Positions 1 through 8,915 are shown, counted from the first letter of the stretch. The stretch is DNA of 64,000 nucleotides from Microbacterium allomyrinae (GCF_020682705.1 NZ_JAGTTN010000003.1:496001-560000), one strand, 5' to 3'. A program made the numbers and translations. Notes: generated by a model from the sequence alone, not told the origin.

Positions 1-30
1 ACCACCGCACCACGAGAGGACTCTGCCCTC

Positions 31-1500
31 ATGACGAACGCGACTTCGCGCAGCTTCCCGTCGAACTTCCTCTTCGGCGCCGCAACGGCGGCCTTCCAGA
101 TCGAAGGCGCCGCCCACGAGGACGGCCGCCGCGACTCGATCTGGGACGCGTTCTGCCGCGTCCCGGGCGCCGTCATCAACGGCGACAACGGGGACGTGGC
201 CTGCGATCACTATCACCGGTACGCCGGCGACGTGGCGCTCATGAAAGACATGGGCCTGCAGACGTACCGCTTCTCGACGTCGTGGTCGCGAGTGCGCCCC
301 GACGGCGGCGCGGTCAACGCGCAGGGCGTCGACTTCTACAAGCGCCTGGTCGACGAACTGCTCGGCGCCGACATCCTGCCGTGGCTGACGCTCTACCACT
401 GGGACCTGCCGCAGGCGCTGCAGGAGCAGGGCGGCTGGGCGAACCGCGACACCGCCGAGAAGTTCACCGAGTACGCGCTGAGCATGCACGACGCGCTGGG
501 CGATCGGGTGAACGTCTGGACCACGCTCAACGAGCCGTGGTGCTCGTCGTTCCTCAGCTACACCGCGGGACTGCACGCCCCCGGCCACTACAGCGTCGAG
601 GAGGGCGTGCTCGCCGCGCACCACCTCATGCTCGGCCACGGTCAGGCCGTGCAGGAGCTCCGCGCCCGAGACGAGTCGCTGCAGCTCGGCATCACGCTGA
701 ACCTCACCGTCGCCGATCCGGTCGATCCGACCGACCCGGCAGACGTGGACGCCGCGCGCCGGATCGACGGGCAGTTCAACCGGTGGTTCCTCGACCCGAT
801 CTTCCGGGGCGAGTACCCGGCGGACGTCGTCGAAGACATCCGGAAGGTGGATGCCGCGGCCATCGACGCGTGGGAGGCCGCGGTGCGCCCCGGCGACCTC
901 GACGTCATCTCGACACGGCTCGACACCATGGGCGTCAACTACTACCACGGCGAGTTCGTCGGCGGTCATGTGCCGGCGGATCCGCCTCGGGCCGGTGATG
1001 CGCCCACCGACCGCCCCGGGCGCTCTCCGTTCCCCTCGCACGACGGCATCCACTGGCACGAGCGGGGCCTGCCGCGCACGCCGATGAACTGGGAAGTGCA
1101 GCCCGAGGGTCTCACCCGTCTGCTCACCCACGTCTGGGACGAGTATGCGAAGCCGGCGGGGACGGTGCTCTATGTCACCGAGAACGGCGCGGCCTACGAC
1201 GACGAGCGCGTGGTCGAGGACGGCCGGGTGCGCGTCCACGACGACGAGCGCGCCGACTTCGTCCGCGCGCATCTCGCCGCGATCCTCGATGCGGTCGATG
1301 CGGGCGCCGATGTGCGGGGATACTTCTATTGGTCGCTCCTCGACAATTTCGAGTGGGCGTGGGGGTACGAGAAGCGGTTCGGAATCGTGCGCGTCGACTA
1401 CGACACGCAGGAGCGCACGGTGAAGGACAGCGGACTCGAGTACAGCCGGATCATCGGCTCGAGAGCGCTCGAGCCGGAGACGGCCGCCACCGTCGGCTGA
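31..1500 (+). CDS. GH1 family beta-glucosidase
   Basis: This is a 489-residue cytoplasmic glycoside hydrolase family 1 enzyme, expected to hydrolyse beta-glucosides or related beta-linked disaccharides with retention of configuration. There is no signal peptide. The N-terminus has the family motif FPSNFLFGAATAAFQIEGA. The acid/base glutamate lies in TLNEPW (Glu168) and the nucleophile in YVTENG (Glu384). The C-terminal substrate-binding motif YFYWSLLDNFEWAWGY is intact, and the length is normal for a full TIM barrel. The ATG is preceded by a good GAGAGGA ribosome site. A LacI-type regulator follows 55 bases downstream on the same strand, the usual arrangement for a sugar-induced operon whose upstream transporter genes would lie outside the window. 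The exact sugar cannot be read from the sequence. Confidence 0.95.
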   Translation: MTNATSRSFPSNFLFGAATAAFQIEGAAHEDGRRDSIWDAFCRVPGAVINGDNGDVACDHYHRYAGDVALMKDMGLQTYRFSTSWSRVRPDGGAVNAQGVDFYKRLVDELLGADILPWLTLYHWDLPQALQEQGGWANRDTAEKFTEYALSMHDALGDRVNVWTTLNEPWCSSFLSYTAGLHAPGHYSVEEGVLAAHHLMLGHGQAVQELRARDESLQLGITLNLTVADPVDPTDPADVDAARRIDGQFNRWFLDPIFRGEYPADVVEDIRKVDAAAIDAWEAAVRPGDLDVISTRLDTMGVNYYHGEFVGGHVPADPPRAGDAPTDRPGRSPFPSHDGIHWHERGLPRTPMNWEVQPEGLTRLLTHVWDEYAKPAGTVLYVTENGAAYDDERVVEDGRVRVHDDERADFVRAHLAAILDAVDAGADVRGYFYWSLLDNFEWAWGYEKRFGIVRVDYDTQERTVKDSGLEYSRIIGSRALEPETAATVG

Positions 1501-1555
1501 CGCTGTTCGTCGGCTGATCGGGCCCGAGCCGCGGCATCCGGAAGAGGGAGCAGGG

Positions 1556-2569
1556 ATGAGCACCGAAGTGATCCGCGCAGCGGTCACGATCGAGGAGGTC
1601 GCCGCGGCCGCGGGCGTGTCGCGGTCGACGGTCTCGCGTGTCGTCAACGGTTCCACGGCGGTGAGCCCCGAGGCCCTCGAATCCGTGAAGCGGGCGATCG
1701 CCGACCTCAACTACGTGCCGAACCGCGCCGCCCGCTCGCTCGCGAGCCGGCAGACGCACGCGATCGCGCTGATCGTGCCCGAAGACACGACGCGATTCTT
1801 CGGCGACCCGTTCTTCGCCGCGATCGTCTCCGGGATCAACGCCCGGCTCGGCCGCTCGGACTACGTGCTCAACCTGTTCATCGCCAGCGACGACCCGGGC
1901 GACAAGACCACCAGCTACGTGCGCAGCGGCGCAGTCGACGGCGCCATCGTGGTCTCGCACCACACCAGTGACACGTTCATCGACCGCATCGCGAGCGTCG
2001 TGCCGGTGGTCTACGGCGGCCGTCCCGTGCGCGAACGCGAACGCGACTACTACGTCGACGTCGACAACGTGCGCGGAGCCTACGATGCGACGGTGTTCCT
2101 CGTCGAGAGCGGACGCAGCCGGATCGCATCGATCACCGGCCCGCGCGACATGCCCGCGGGCGTGGACCGCCTGCGGGGCTTCCGGGATGCGCTCGCCTCC
2201 TTCCAGCTCGCTCCCGGCGCGATCGAGGACGGCAACTTCACGGCGGACGGCGGCGCCGACGCGATGCGGCGCATCCTCGAGTCCGGCGATCGGCCCGATG
2301 CGGTCTTCGTCGCGAGCGACCTGATGGCACGCGGCGCGCTGACCGTGCTCGCGGCGGCCGGCCTGCGGGTGCCCGAGGACGTCGCGATCATGGGCTTCGA
2401 CGACTCGCCCGTCGCGACATCCGTGATCCCTCCGCTGACGACGATGCGCCAGCCGTCCTTCGCGCAGGGGGAGCGCATGGCCACGGTGCTGCTCGATCTG
2501 CTCGCGGGGCGGCATCCGCGCCACGTCACGATCCTCGAGACGGAACTCGTCGTCCGCGACTCGGTCTGA
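1556..2569 (+). CDS. LacI family transcriptional regulator
   Basis: This is a 337-residue LacI/GalR-type repressor. Residues about 9-60 form the helix-turn-helix and hinge: VTIEEVAAAAGVSRSTVSRV, then NYVPNRAARSLAS. The rest is a periplasmic-binding-protein-like effector domain ending with the typical DVAIMGFDDSPVAT segment. A GGGAG ribosome site sits just before the ATG. It follows the GH1 gene at short distance and is probably cotranscribed, so it most likely responds to the sugar handled by that enzyme. Its operator would lie upstream of the operon, before the window begins. Nothing in the protein looks truncated. Confidence 0.93.
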   Translation: MSTEVIRAAVTIEEVAAAAGVSRSTVSRVVNGSTAVSPEALESVKRAIADLNYVPNRAARSLASRQTHAIALIVPEDTTRFFGDPFFAAIVSGINARLGRSDYVLNLFIASDDPGDKTTSYVRSGAVDGAIVVSHHTSDTFIDRIASVVPVVYGGRPVRERERDYYVDVDNVRGAYDATVFLVESGRSRIASITGPRDMPAGVDRLRGFRDALASFQLAPGAIEDGNFTADGGADAMRRILESGDRPDAVFVASDLMARGALTVLAAAGLRVPEDVAIMGFDDSPVATSVIPPLTTMRQPSFAQGERMATVLLDLLAGRHPRHVTILETELVVRDSV

Positions 2570-2620
2570 CGCCTGGTCTCGTCGCGGCTCTGGTGTCCGG
2601 GCCGCGCTCAGGCCCGCGGC

Positions 2621-3502
2621 TCAGCCGCGGCCGGGGACCGTGGCGTGCAGGAGGTTCGCCCAGGGGTCGTCGAACGAGAGCGTCCGACCGTCGTCGCGCA
2701 CCGGGAAGCCGCGGTCGCGCAGACGCTCCGACAGTGCGCCGAGCGCATCGGAGTCGGTGAGCGAGAGGTCGACGCGACCGAGTCCGAGGGCGGGCATCCG
2801 AGGCCCTGCTCCGCGAGAGTTCCAGACGTTCATCGCCATGTGGTGGTGGTAGCCGCCCGCGCTGACGAAGACCGCCTGGCTGCCCAAGGACGCCGTCTCG
2901 TCGAAGCCGAGCGCATCGACGTAGAAGGCGCGCGCGGTGGCGACGTCGCCCACCGACAGGTGCACGTGACCGACGGATGCCGCATCCTGCGTCGTCTCGC
3001 CGGTCTCGGCCCGCTCGGTCAAGTGGTCGCGGAGGAACTCGTTGGGGTCGAGGGAGAGCGTCGCCATCTCGATCTGGCCGTGCGTCCACGACCACTCGGT
3101 GCGCGTGCGGTCCCAGTAGAGCTCGATGCCGTTGCCCTCGGGGTCGGTCAGGTAGAAGGCCTGACTCACGAGGTGATCGGCGCTGCCCGTGAAAGTGCCG
3201 GGCGCGTGACGGGCGACGCTGTACAGCGCGGCGGCGAGGGCCTCCTGCGTCTCGAAGAGGATCGCGGTGTGGAACAGGCCCGCCGAACCGGCGGTCGCGT
3301 GGCGGAGCGCGGGATCGTGGCGGAGCACCACGATCGGCCGGCCGGCGCGACCGAGCGTGACGGTGTCGCCCTCGGCCGACAGCACGGTGAGCGTCACGAC
3401 ATCGCGGTAGAACGCGGTCATCCGATCGAGGTCGCCGACGAGCAGGGTCACCGCACCCATAGAGGTGTCGGCAGCGAGCCGGCCGGGGACTGCTTCATTC
3501 AT
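2621..3502 (-). CDS. VOC family protein (two-domain extradiol dioxygenase-like)
   Basis: This is a 293-residue protein with two vicinal-oxygen-chelate modules. The first begins near residue 15 (MGAVTLLVGDLDRMTAFYRDVV) and the second near residue 155 (VGHVHLSVGDVATARAFYVDALG). Metal-ligand candidates are the His in HVHLSV and the late Glu in NGIELYW. The layout matches catechol 2,3-dioxygenase-like and CatE/MhqO-type proteins, but the substrate is unknown. The reading frame is open much further upstream through repeat-rich DNA. I chose ATG 3502 because the VOC fold starts just after it and the upstream residues are low-complexity. The palindrome ATTCATGTGAAT overlaps the start codon and could be a regulator site. 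The gene lies downstream of purC on the same strand, with a repeat region between. Confidence 0.85.
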   Translation of the reverse strand: MNEAVPGRLAADTSMGAVTLLVGDLDRMTAFYRDVVTLTVLSAEGDTVTLGRAGRPIVVLRHDPALRHATAGSAGLFHTAILFETQEALAAALYSVARHAPGTFTGSADHLVSQAFYLTDPEGNGIELYWDRTRTEWSWTHGQIEMATLSLDPNEFLRDHLTERAETGETTQDAASVGHVHLSVGDVATARAFYVDALGFDETASLGSQAVFVSAGGYHHHMAMNVWNSRGAGPRMPALGLGRVDLSLTDSDALGALSERLRDRGFPVRDDGRTLSFDDPWANLLHATVPGRG

Positions 3503-3508
3503 GTGAAT
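3497..3508. promoter_or_regulatory. Short palindrome over the VOC start codon
   Basis: ATTCATGTGAAT has 5-base arms and covers the ATG of the VOC gene. Genes of this type are often controlled by MarR-like regulators with such sites, but no adjacent regulator is present, so the role is a guess. Confidence 0.3.
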
Positions 3509-3576
3509 ACTCAACCCCCGGCATCCGCCGTGAATTCCCGCTGGAAGTCCCCCCGCGCGCGCCCCGGGGATGGGAT

Positions 3577-3645
3577 GCCCCGGGGCGGGTTGTTCACTTC
3601 GGGGCGGGAGGATCACGCCCCGAAGTGGTGAATGTGCCCCGGGGC
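3577..3645. repeat. Nested hairpin element A1
   Basis: The outer stem is GCCCCGGGGC at 3577-3586 against 3636-3645. An 8-by-8 internal loop follows, then an inner 12-base-pair stem CACTTCGGGGCG at 3595-3606 against 3616-3627, closed by the 9-base loop GGAGGATCA. The right internal-loop strand reads GTGAATGT. An extra partial right arm (GAATGTGCCCCGGGGC) follows at 3646-3661. A second copy lies about 130 bases downstream, and related pairs are at 8674-8823 and 24552-24750. Confidence 0.85.
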
Positions 3646-3706
3646 GAATGTGCCCCGGGGCTGCGTGCGCCGGGGCTGCATGCGCCGCGACCCGCGGATG
3701 CCGTGC

Positions 3707-3774
3707 CCCCGGGGCGGGTTGTTCACTTCGGGGCGGGAGGATCACGCCCCGAGGTGGCGAATGTGCCCCGGGGT
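3707..3774. repeat. Nested hairpin element A2
   Basis: This is a tandem copy of A1. The inner stem is at 3724-3735 against 3745-3756 with one G-T wobble, and the same GGAGGATCA loop is kept. The outer CCCCGGGGC arms are at about 3707-3715 and 3765-3774. The 457-base gap between the VOC start and the purC stop holds only these two elements and GC-rich flanks; no gene was recognised in it. Confidence 0.82.
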
Positions 3775-3959
3775 GGTGCGCGCGTGGCCACGACAGACCG
3801 ATGCCGGAATCTGCGGATGCCCACGGCTGCGCCGCCCGTCGTTCCCGCACCACCCGCCGTCTCTCAGGAGACGCCGGCCGGTGCCCCGCGCCTGCCCCAC
3901 CGGTCGCTCCCGTGCCTGCGCCGGTCGCTTCCGCGCCGTCGCTCCCGCTGCGCGGCGGG

Positions 3960-4916
3960 TCAGGCTGCGGTGAGGCGGTCGAGCAGTTCGCGGTAGCGGG
4001 CGGTCGTGCGCTCGACGATATCGGCGGGCAGCGCCGGAGGCTCGCCTTCGCGCGGCGGCGCCCAGTTCGCGGCGAGCCAGTCGCGCACGATCTGCTTGTC
4101 GAAGCTCGCCATGCGCTCTTCGGCAGTGGTGCCCGAGGCCCAGGCCGCGGCATCCCAGTAGCGGGACGAATCGCTCGTGAGCACCTCGTCGGCGAGCGTC
4201 ATCACGCCGTTCTCGTCGATGCCGAACTCGAACTTCGTGTCGGCGAGGATGACGCCGTGCGCCTCGGCCGTGCGCGCGGCACGCTCGTAGATCTCGAGCG
4301 AGAGGTCGCGCAGCTCCGCGGCGCGCTCGGCTCCCACGAGGTCGACGGTGCGCTCGTACGAGATGTTCTCGTCGTGCTCACCGAGCGGGGCCTTGTACGC
4401 GGGGGTGTAGATCGGCTCGGGCAGGCGGTCGCCGTTGGCGAGCCCAGCCGGAAGCGGGATGCCGCATACCGTCCCGCTTTCGCGGTACTCGGCCCATCCG
4501 GATCCGGTGAGGTACCCGCGCACGACGCATTCGATCGGCTGCATGTCGAGACTCTTGACCACCATGGCGCGTCCGGTGACGGCATCCGGGATCAGGTTCT
4601 GCAGATCGTCGGGGGTGTTCGCCGCGCCGTCGGCTCCGCGGGTCAGCACGTGCGATGCCGCGAGATGATTCGGGATGCTGCGGCCGCCGTCAGAGCCCGC
4701 CAGCCGGTCGAACCACCACAGGCTGAGCGTGGTCAGCAGGATGCCCTTGCCGGGGATGCCGGGCGAGAGCACGTGGTCGAAGGCGCTCACCCGGTCGCTC
4801 GCGACGACGAGCATCCGCTGGGTGTCGTCCGTCGGCCGGTACAGGTCTCGCACCTTGCCCGAGTACACGTGGCGCCAGCCGGGCAGGTCGAGAGAGGTGG
4901 GGTTCGCGTCCGTCAC
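3960..4916 (-). CDS. purC: Phosphoribosylaminoimidazole-succinocarboxamide synthase
   Basis: This is SAICAR synthetase, 318 residues, which joins aspartate to CAIR using ATP in de novo purine synthesis. It has the family motifs WRHVYSGKVRDLY near the N-terminus, LVVASDRVSAFDHVL, VRGYLTGSGWAEYRESG, and LADTKFEFGIDENG followed by LADEVLTSDSSRYW. The frame is open further upstream, but the conserved fold starts at VTDANPTSLDLPGW, so GTG 4916 is preferred. A GATAAT hexamer ends six bases before this GTG, which suggests a leaderless transcript. A divergent PadR regulator gene begins 76 bases away. Tandem hairpin repeats lie downstream of the stop. Confidence 0.96.
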   Translation of the reverse strand: MTDANPTSLDLPGWRHVYSGKVRDLYRPTDDTQRMLVVASDRVSAFDHVLSPGIPGKGILLTTLSLWWFDRLAGSDGGRSIPNHLAASHVLTRGADGAANTPDDLQNLIPDAVTGRAMVVKSLDMQPIECVVRGYLTGSGWAEYRESGTVCGIPLPAGLANGDRLPEPIYTPAYKAPLGEHDENISYERTVDLVGAERAAELRDLSLEIYERAARTAEAHGVILADTKFEFGIDENGVMTLADEVLTSDSSRYWDAAAWASGTTAEERMASFDKQIVRDWLAANWAPPREGEPPALPADIVERTTARYRELLDRLTAA

Positions 4917-4965
4917 CCGCCCATTATCCCCGGCCCATGGGTCCCGACGAGCGCGAACAGAGGTA

Positions 4966-4981
4966 TAGTCCATCTGGACTA
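4966..4981. promoter_or_regulatory. PadR operator overlapping a -10 box
   Basis: TAGTCCATCTGGACTA is a perfect inverted repeat with 7-base arms around TC. It overlaps a TATAGT -10-like hexamer (4964-4969) just upstream of the PadR start, so it is the likely autoregulatory operator controlling the padR-efflux operon. Confidence 0.72.
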
Positions 4982-4992
4982 ATCGACATGGA

Positions 4993-5619
4993 GTGATGGT
5001 GAAGGACGACGTCGGCCGGCTGACCCCGCTCGGACTCATGGTGCTCGCGCTGCTCAGCGAGGGCGACATGCACCCGTACGAGATGATCCGCCTCATGCGC
5101 ATGCGGCGCGACGAGCGGCTCGTCACGATCACCAACGGCACCGTCTATCACACCGTCTCGCGGCTCGAGAAGGCGGGGCTCGTCAGCGAGGTCGGCGTCG
5201 ATCGCGAAGGCAATCGCCCCGAGCGCACCACCTACACGGTGACGGATGCCGGCGCCCGCGCTGTCGTCGAATGGGTGCGGCGCGAGCTTCCCCGCGTCGA
5301 TCGCCCTGCCGAGTTCCGCGTCGCGCTCGCCGAGGCGCACAACCTCGATCGCGGCGAGGTGATCGCCCTGCTGCTCGCCCGCAGGACCGCACTCGCCGAC
5401 GCCCACCGCGCCCTTGTCGAGGGGCACCGGTTCGCCGACGCCAAGGGCGTGCCCGCGCAGTATCTGCTCGAGGTCGACCGTGACGAGGCCCTCCTCGCGG
5501 CCGACCTCACCTGGCTCGACGGACTGCTCGTTCGCCTCGACGCCTCCGACTTCCCGTGGGGTCCCGACGTGGAGCCCTCGGAACGCTACATCGCCCAGAG
5601 AAAGGCGGCACGACAGTGA
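4993..5619 (+). CDS. PadR family transcriptional regulator
   Basis: This is a 208-residue PadR regulator. The N-terminal winged helix spans about residues 10-90: LGLMVLALLSEGDMHPYEMIRLM, then ITNGTVYHTVSRLEKAGLV, then TYTVTDAGARAV. A C-terminal helical dimerisation region of the PadR-like C2 type follows. Translation can start at GTG 4993 or ATG 4996. The stop overlaps the GTG of the drug-transporter gene by four bases (GTGA), so the pair is translationally coupled. Together with the palindrome over the -10 box this indicates a repressor that controls its own operon and responds to a compound exported by the pump. The inducer is not known. Confidence 0.93.
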   Translation: MMVKDDVGRLTPLGLMVLALLSEGDMHPYEMIRLMRMRRDERLVTITNGTVYHTVSRLEKAGLVSEVGVDREGNRPERTTYTVTDAGARAVVEWVRRELPRVDRPAEFRVALAEAHNLDRGEVIALLLARRTALADAHRALVEGHRFADAKGVPAQYLLEVDRDEALLAADLTWLDGLLVRLDASDFPWGPDVEPSERYIAQRKAARQ

Positions 5620-7178
5620 CCGACGCATTGAGAAGCTCAGCGACCGGGAGCGGCGTGACCGCACCGGGTGCGGCATCCGCTCGAAAGAACAGCGCCCCGC
5701 GCAGCCCGTGGCCGGCCCTGTGGGCCCTGGTCATCGGCTTCTTCATGATCCTGGTCGACACCACGATCGTCTCGGTGGCCAACCCCGCCATCAAGGCCGC
5801 GCTCGATCCCGACACCAACAACCTCGACAACGTCGTCTGGGTGACCTCGGCCTACCTCCTCGCGTACGCCGTGCCCCTCCTCATCACCGGACGCCTCGGC
5901 GACCGCTTCGGCCCGAAGAACATCTACCTCATCGGGCTCGCGGTCTTCACGCTCGCCTCGCTCGCCTGCGGGCTGTCGCCCACGCTCGGCGCACTGATCG
6001 CGTTCCGCGCCGTGCAGGGCCTTGGCGCCGCGCTCATGACGCCGCAGACGATGGCCGTCATCACCCGCACCTTCCCGCCGACCCAGCGCGGTGCGGCGAT
6101 GGGCCTGTGGGGTGCGACGTCGGGCGTTGCGATGCTCGTCGGCCCGCTCGCGGGAGGCCTGCTCGTGGACGGCCTCGGCTGGGAGTGGATCTTCTTCATC
6201 AACATCCCGGTCGGCATCGTCGGCTTCGTGCTCGCATGGATCCTCGTCCCGAAGCTCGAGACGCACCCGCATAAGTTCGACCTCGTCGGCGTCGTGCTGA
6301 GCGCCGTCGCCCTGTTCCTCATCGTGTTCGGGCTGCAGGAGGGCGAGACCTACGACTGGGGCGTCATCTGGGGCCCGATCACGGTGTGGGGAGTCATCCT
6401 CACCGGCGTCATCGTGCTCGGCCTGTTCATCTGGCAGCAGTTCCGCACGAAGAGCGAGCCGCTCGTGCCGATGGAGTTGTTCCGCGACCGCAACTTCTCG
6501 GTCGCCAACATCGGCATCTCGACCGTCGGATTCACCGTCACCAGCATGTCGCTGCCGCTCATGTTCTTCATCCAGCTGGCGCGAGGGCTCACCCCGACCG
6601 AGTCGGCGCTGCTGCTCGTGCCGATGGCGATCGCCGCCGGCGTGCTGTCGCCCCTCGCCGGCCGCTGGCTCGACCACACCGATCCGCGCGTGCTGCTCGT
6701 GCCCGGCCTGCTGCTGGTGGCGGGTTCGCTCGTGCTCTACTCCGCACTGATGAACCTCGATACCCCGATCTGGATGTTCCTCATCCCGTCGTTCCTCATG
6801 GGTGTCGGCAACGCCGGCATGTGGGGGCCGCTGGCCACCACCGCCACCCGCAACCTCTCACCACGGCAGGCCGGCGCCGGCGCGGGCATCTACAACACCA
6901 CCCGCACCATCGGGTCGGTGCTCGGCTCGGCCGCGATCGCGGTGTTCATGCAGGCGCGGATCGAGGCGAACCTGCCCGGTGCGTCGGATGCCGCGGGCGG
7001 CAGCTTCGCGGGCGGACAGCTTCCCGCGGCCGTCGCCGAGCCGTTCTCGACCGCGATGGCCCAGACCATCCTGCTGCCCGCCGTCGTCATGCTGGTGGGC
7101 GTCGTGGCGGTGCTGTTCCTGCGGCGCCCGAAGCCGGTGTCGCCCGACCAGTGGCAGGCGGCCTCGCTGGCCGACTGA
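5616..7178 (+). CDS. DHA2 family MFS drug efflux transporter
   Basis: This is a 520-residue proton-driven exporter of the EmrB/QacA (DHA2, 14-helix) type. Helix 1 carries FFMILVDTTIVSVANPAI, the signature of the subfamily. Motif A is GRLGDRFGPKNIYLIG between helices 2 and 3, and the antiporter motif C is in GATSGVAMLVGPLAGG. The C-terminus is a short cytosolic tail ending KPVSPDQWQ. The start is GTG 5616 inside the padR stop, with an AAAGGCGG ribosome site; the longer upstream frame lies within padR. It probably removes hydrophobic or cationic toxic compounds, and the regulator next door controls it. The substrate cannot be predicted. Confidence 0.94.
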   Translation: MTDALRSSATGSGVTAPGAASARKNSAPRSPWPALWALVIGFFMILVDTTIVSVANPAIKAALDPDTNNLDNVVWVTSAYLLAYAVPLLITGRLGDRFGPKNIYLIGLAVFTLASLACGLSPTLGALIAFRAVQGLGAALMTPQTMAVITRTFPPTQRGAAMGLWGATSGVAMLVGPLAGGLLVDGLGWEWIFFINIPVGIVGFVLAWILVPKLETHPHKFDLVGVVLSAVALFLIVFGLQEGETYDWGVIWGPITVWGVILTGVIVLGLFIWQQFRTKSEPLVPMELFRDRNFSVANIGISTVGFTVTSMSLPLMFFIQLARGLTPTESALLLVPMAIAAGVLSPLAGRWLDHTDPRVLLVPGLLLVAGSLVLYSALMNLDTPIWMFLIPSFLMGVGNAGMWGPLATTATRNLSPRQAGAGAGIYNTTRTIGSVLGSAAIAVFMQARIEANLPGASDAAGGSFAGGQLPAAVAEPFSTAMAQTILLPAVVMLVGVVAVLFLRRPKPVSPDQWQAASLAD

Positions 7179-7254
7179 ACCGCGGCTTTGGCATGGCCTC
7201 GGCGGCTCTGTCAACCGGGTGGACGCGGCATCCGCAGGCGCGCACGATGAGAAC

Positions 7255-7413
7255 ATGACCGCACTCGCCGTGATCCTGCTCGTCGTCGGAATCGTCCTGC
7301 TGCTGCTGGGCGTGTTCATCGAGGCCGCGAAGTTCCTGCTGTGGATCGGCCTCGTCATCATCATCATCGCCGTCATCGCCTGGCTGATGCGCTTCATCCG
7401 GCGCCAGACGTGA
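7255..7413 (+). CDS. Small two-helix membrane protein
   Basis: This is a 52-residue protein made almost entirely of two hydrophobic helices (VILLVVGIVLLLLGVFIEA and LLWIGLVIIIIAVIAWLMRF) with a basic end RFIRRQT. It resembles the 54-residue protein encoded at 35672-35836 in the order of its segments (Ile/Val-rich helix, LLWI/LLWV, Arg-rich end). Such mini-proteins are common hypothetical proteins in actinobacteria and have no assigned function. It sits between an efflux gene and a desaturase gene on the same strand. No strong ribosome site is visible, so expression is plausible rather than certain. Confidence 0.62.
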   Translation: MTALAVILLVVGIVLLLLGVFIEAAKFLLWIGLVIIIIAVIAWLMRFIRRQT

Positions 7414-7564
7414 GAGGCCTCCGCGATCGGTGAGTCCGCGGTCTGTGAACTCGCTCCGAGCAGCCCCGCACCGCGCGACATCGGCGTAGCCTGAGCACAG
7501 GTGCCCCGGACCCCGACATCGTCGGCCCGCACAGCCGTGCGGCCGGAGGATCGGGGCTGGGACG

Positions 7565-8659
7565 ATGACCGAACAAGTCGATCGGGGCGTTCGCGTCGTC
7601 GAGCGCCGATCGCGTGCGATCAACGACTTCACGGAGCTCTCGCGCACGGTGGTCGCGAGCGGCTTGATGCGACGCCGTTACGGGTACTACTGGACCAAGC
7701 TGATCGGCGGTGCGCTCGTGCTGGCCGCGGCGCTCGCGGGATTCGTCCTGATCGGCGACACGTGGTGGCAGCTGTTCACCGCCGCGGCGCTTGCCATCGT
7801 CTTCACGCAGATCGCGATGCTCGGGCACGACGCCGCGCACCGGCAGATCTTCGTCTCTGGGCGCTGGAACGACTGGACCTCCATCGTTCTGGGCGATCTG
7901 CTCGTCGGGATGAGCTACGGCTGGTGGCAGCACAAGCACACCCGCCACCATGCGAACCCGAACAAGATCGGGTCCGACCCCGACATCGAGCTGCCGGTGA
8001 TCGCGGTCACCGCCGATCAGGTCGAGGAACGCGCCAAGCACTACGGCCGCCCGCTCGCCTGGGTGATGGCGCATCAAGGCGTCTTCTTCTTCCCGATCCT
8101 TCTGCTCGAAGGCCTCTCACTGCACGCGTCGAGCGTGCGGCGTGTCGTCTCGCGCGAACCCCTCCGCAGGCGTCCGATCGAGATCGCGTTCCTCGCGATC
8201 CGCCTCGGCGGCTATCTCGCGCTCGTGTTCGTCGTGCTCTCACCCGGGATCGCCGCCGTCTTCCTCGCGGTGCAGCTCGGCCTGTTCGGCGTGTACATGG
8301 GACTCGCGTTCGCACCCAATCACAAGGGGATGCCGCTGGTCCCCGCCGGCGCGAAGCTCGACTTCCTGCGCCGGCAGGTGCTGATGAGCAGGAACATCCG
8401 CGGCAGTCGCCTGCTCGACGTCGCGATGGGCGGACTGAATTATCAGATCGAGCACCACCTCTTCCCGTCGATGCCCCGCCCCCACCTCCGGCAGGCATCG
8501 GGCGCGATCAGGGAGTACTGCCTCGCGCACGACGTGCGGTACACCGAGACCGGGCTCTGGGAGTCGTACCGGATCGTGACGCGCTACATCAACCGCGTGG
8601 GGCTCGGCGAGCGGGACCCGTTCGAATGCCCGCTGCTGCAGGTGCGCCAGGCGGTCTGA
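7565..8659 (+). CDS. Fatty acid desaturase (acyl-CoA/acyl-lipid type)
   Basis: This is a 364-residue integral membrane di-iron desaturase that would introduce a double bond into fatty acyl chains, adjusting membrane fluidity. The three histidine boxes are intact: HDAAH at residues 88-92, HKHTRHH at 123-129 and QIEHHLFP around 295-301. Paired hydrophobic stretches lie between the boxes. The N-terminus lacks a cytochrome b5 or ferredoxin domain, so an external electron donor is needed. A TAGCCT -10-like hexamer lies about 70 bases upstream. The gene is followed by a pair of tandem hairpins and then convergent purD. Confidence 0.93.
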   Translation: MTEQVDRGVRVVERRSRAINDFTELSRTVVASGLMRRRYGYYWTKLIGGALVLAAALAGFVLIGDTWWQLFTAAALAIVFTQIAMLGHDAAHRQIFVSGRWNDWTSIVLGDLLVGMSYGWWQHKHTRHHANPNKIGSDPDIELPVIAVTADQVEERAKHYGRPLAWVMAHQGVFFFPILLLEGLSLHASSVRRVVSREPLRRRPIEIAFLAIRLGGYLALVFVVLSPGIAAVFLAVQLGLFGVYMGLAFAPNHKGMPLVPAGAKLDFLRRQVLMSRNIRGSRLLDVAMGGLNYQIEHHLFPSMPRPHLRQASGAIREYCLAHDVRYTETGLWESYRIVTRYINRVGLGERDPFECPLLQVRQAV

Positions 8660-8673
8660 GCCAGACCTGCCCC

Positions 8674-8740
8674 GGATACACCATGTTCAGGGCGAGACAC
8701 CATCCGCTGTGTGGTGTCTCGTGACGAATGCGGTGTATCC
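8674..8740. repeat. Nested hairpin element C1
   Basis: The outer stem is GGATACACC (8674-8682) against GGTGTATCC (8732-8740). The inner stem is CGAGACACCA (8693-8702) against TGGTGTCTCG (8712-8721), with the 9-base loop TCCGCTGTG. The right internal-loop strand GTGACGAATGC resembles the same position in the A and D elements, while the stem sequences are quite different. Confidence 0.85.
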
Positions 8741-8756
8741 CCTTCAGGCCTGACCC

Positions 8757-8823
8757 GGATACACCATGTTCAGGGCGAGACACCATCCGCTGTGTGGTGT
8801 CTCGTGACGAATACGGTGTATCC
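8757..8823. repeat. Nested hairpin element C2
   Basis: This is a near-identical tandem copy of C1, 83 bases downstream, differing inside the element only at one base (GAATGC versus GAATAC). It lies between the convergent desaturase and purD genes, followed by a GCGGCGCGGCACG-rich low-complexity stretch up to the purD stop. It may also end transcription from both sides. Confidence 0.85.
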
Positions 8824-8915
8824 CCGACGCGCGGCGCGGCACGGCGCGGCGCGGTCGGGCGCGCACGCACGGCACGGCGCGGTGCGGTGCGGTCGAGCGC
8901 GCGCGCTCGGAGAGG

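Noticed and set aside
3577..3774. CRISPR-like array
   Set aside because: Only two copies, palindromic, with no spacers of regular size and no cas genes nearby.
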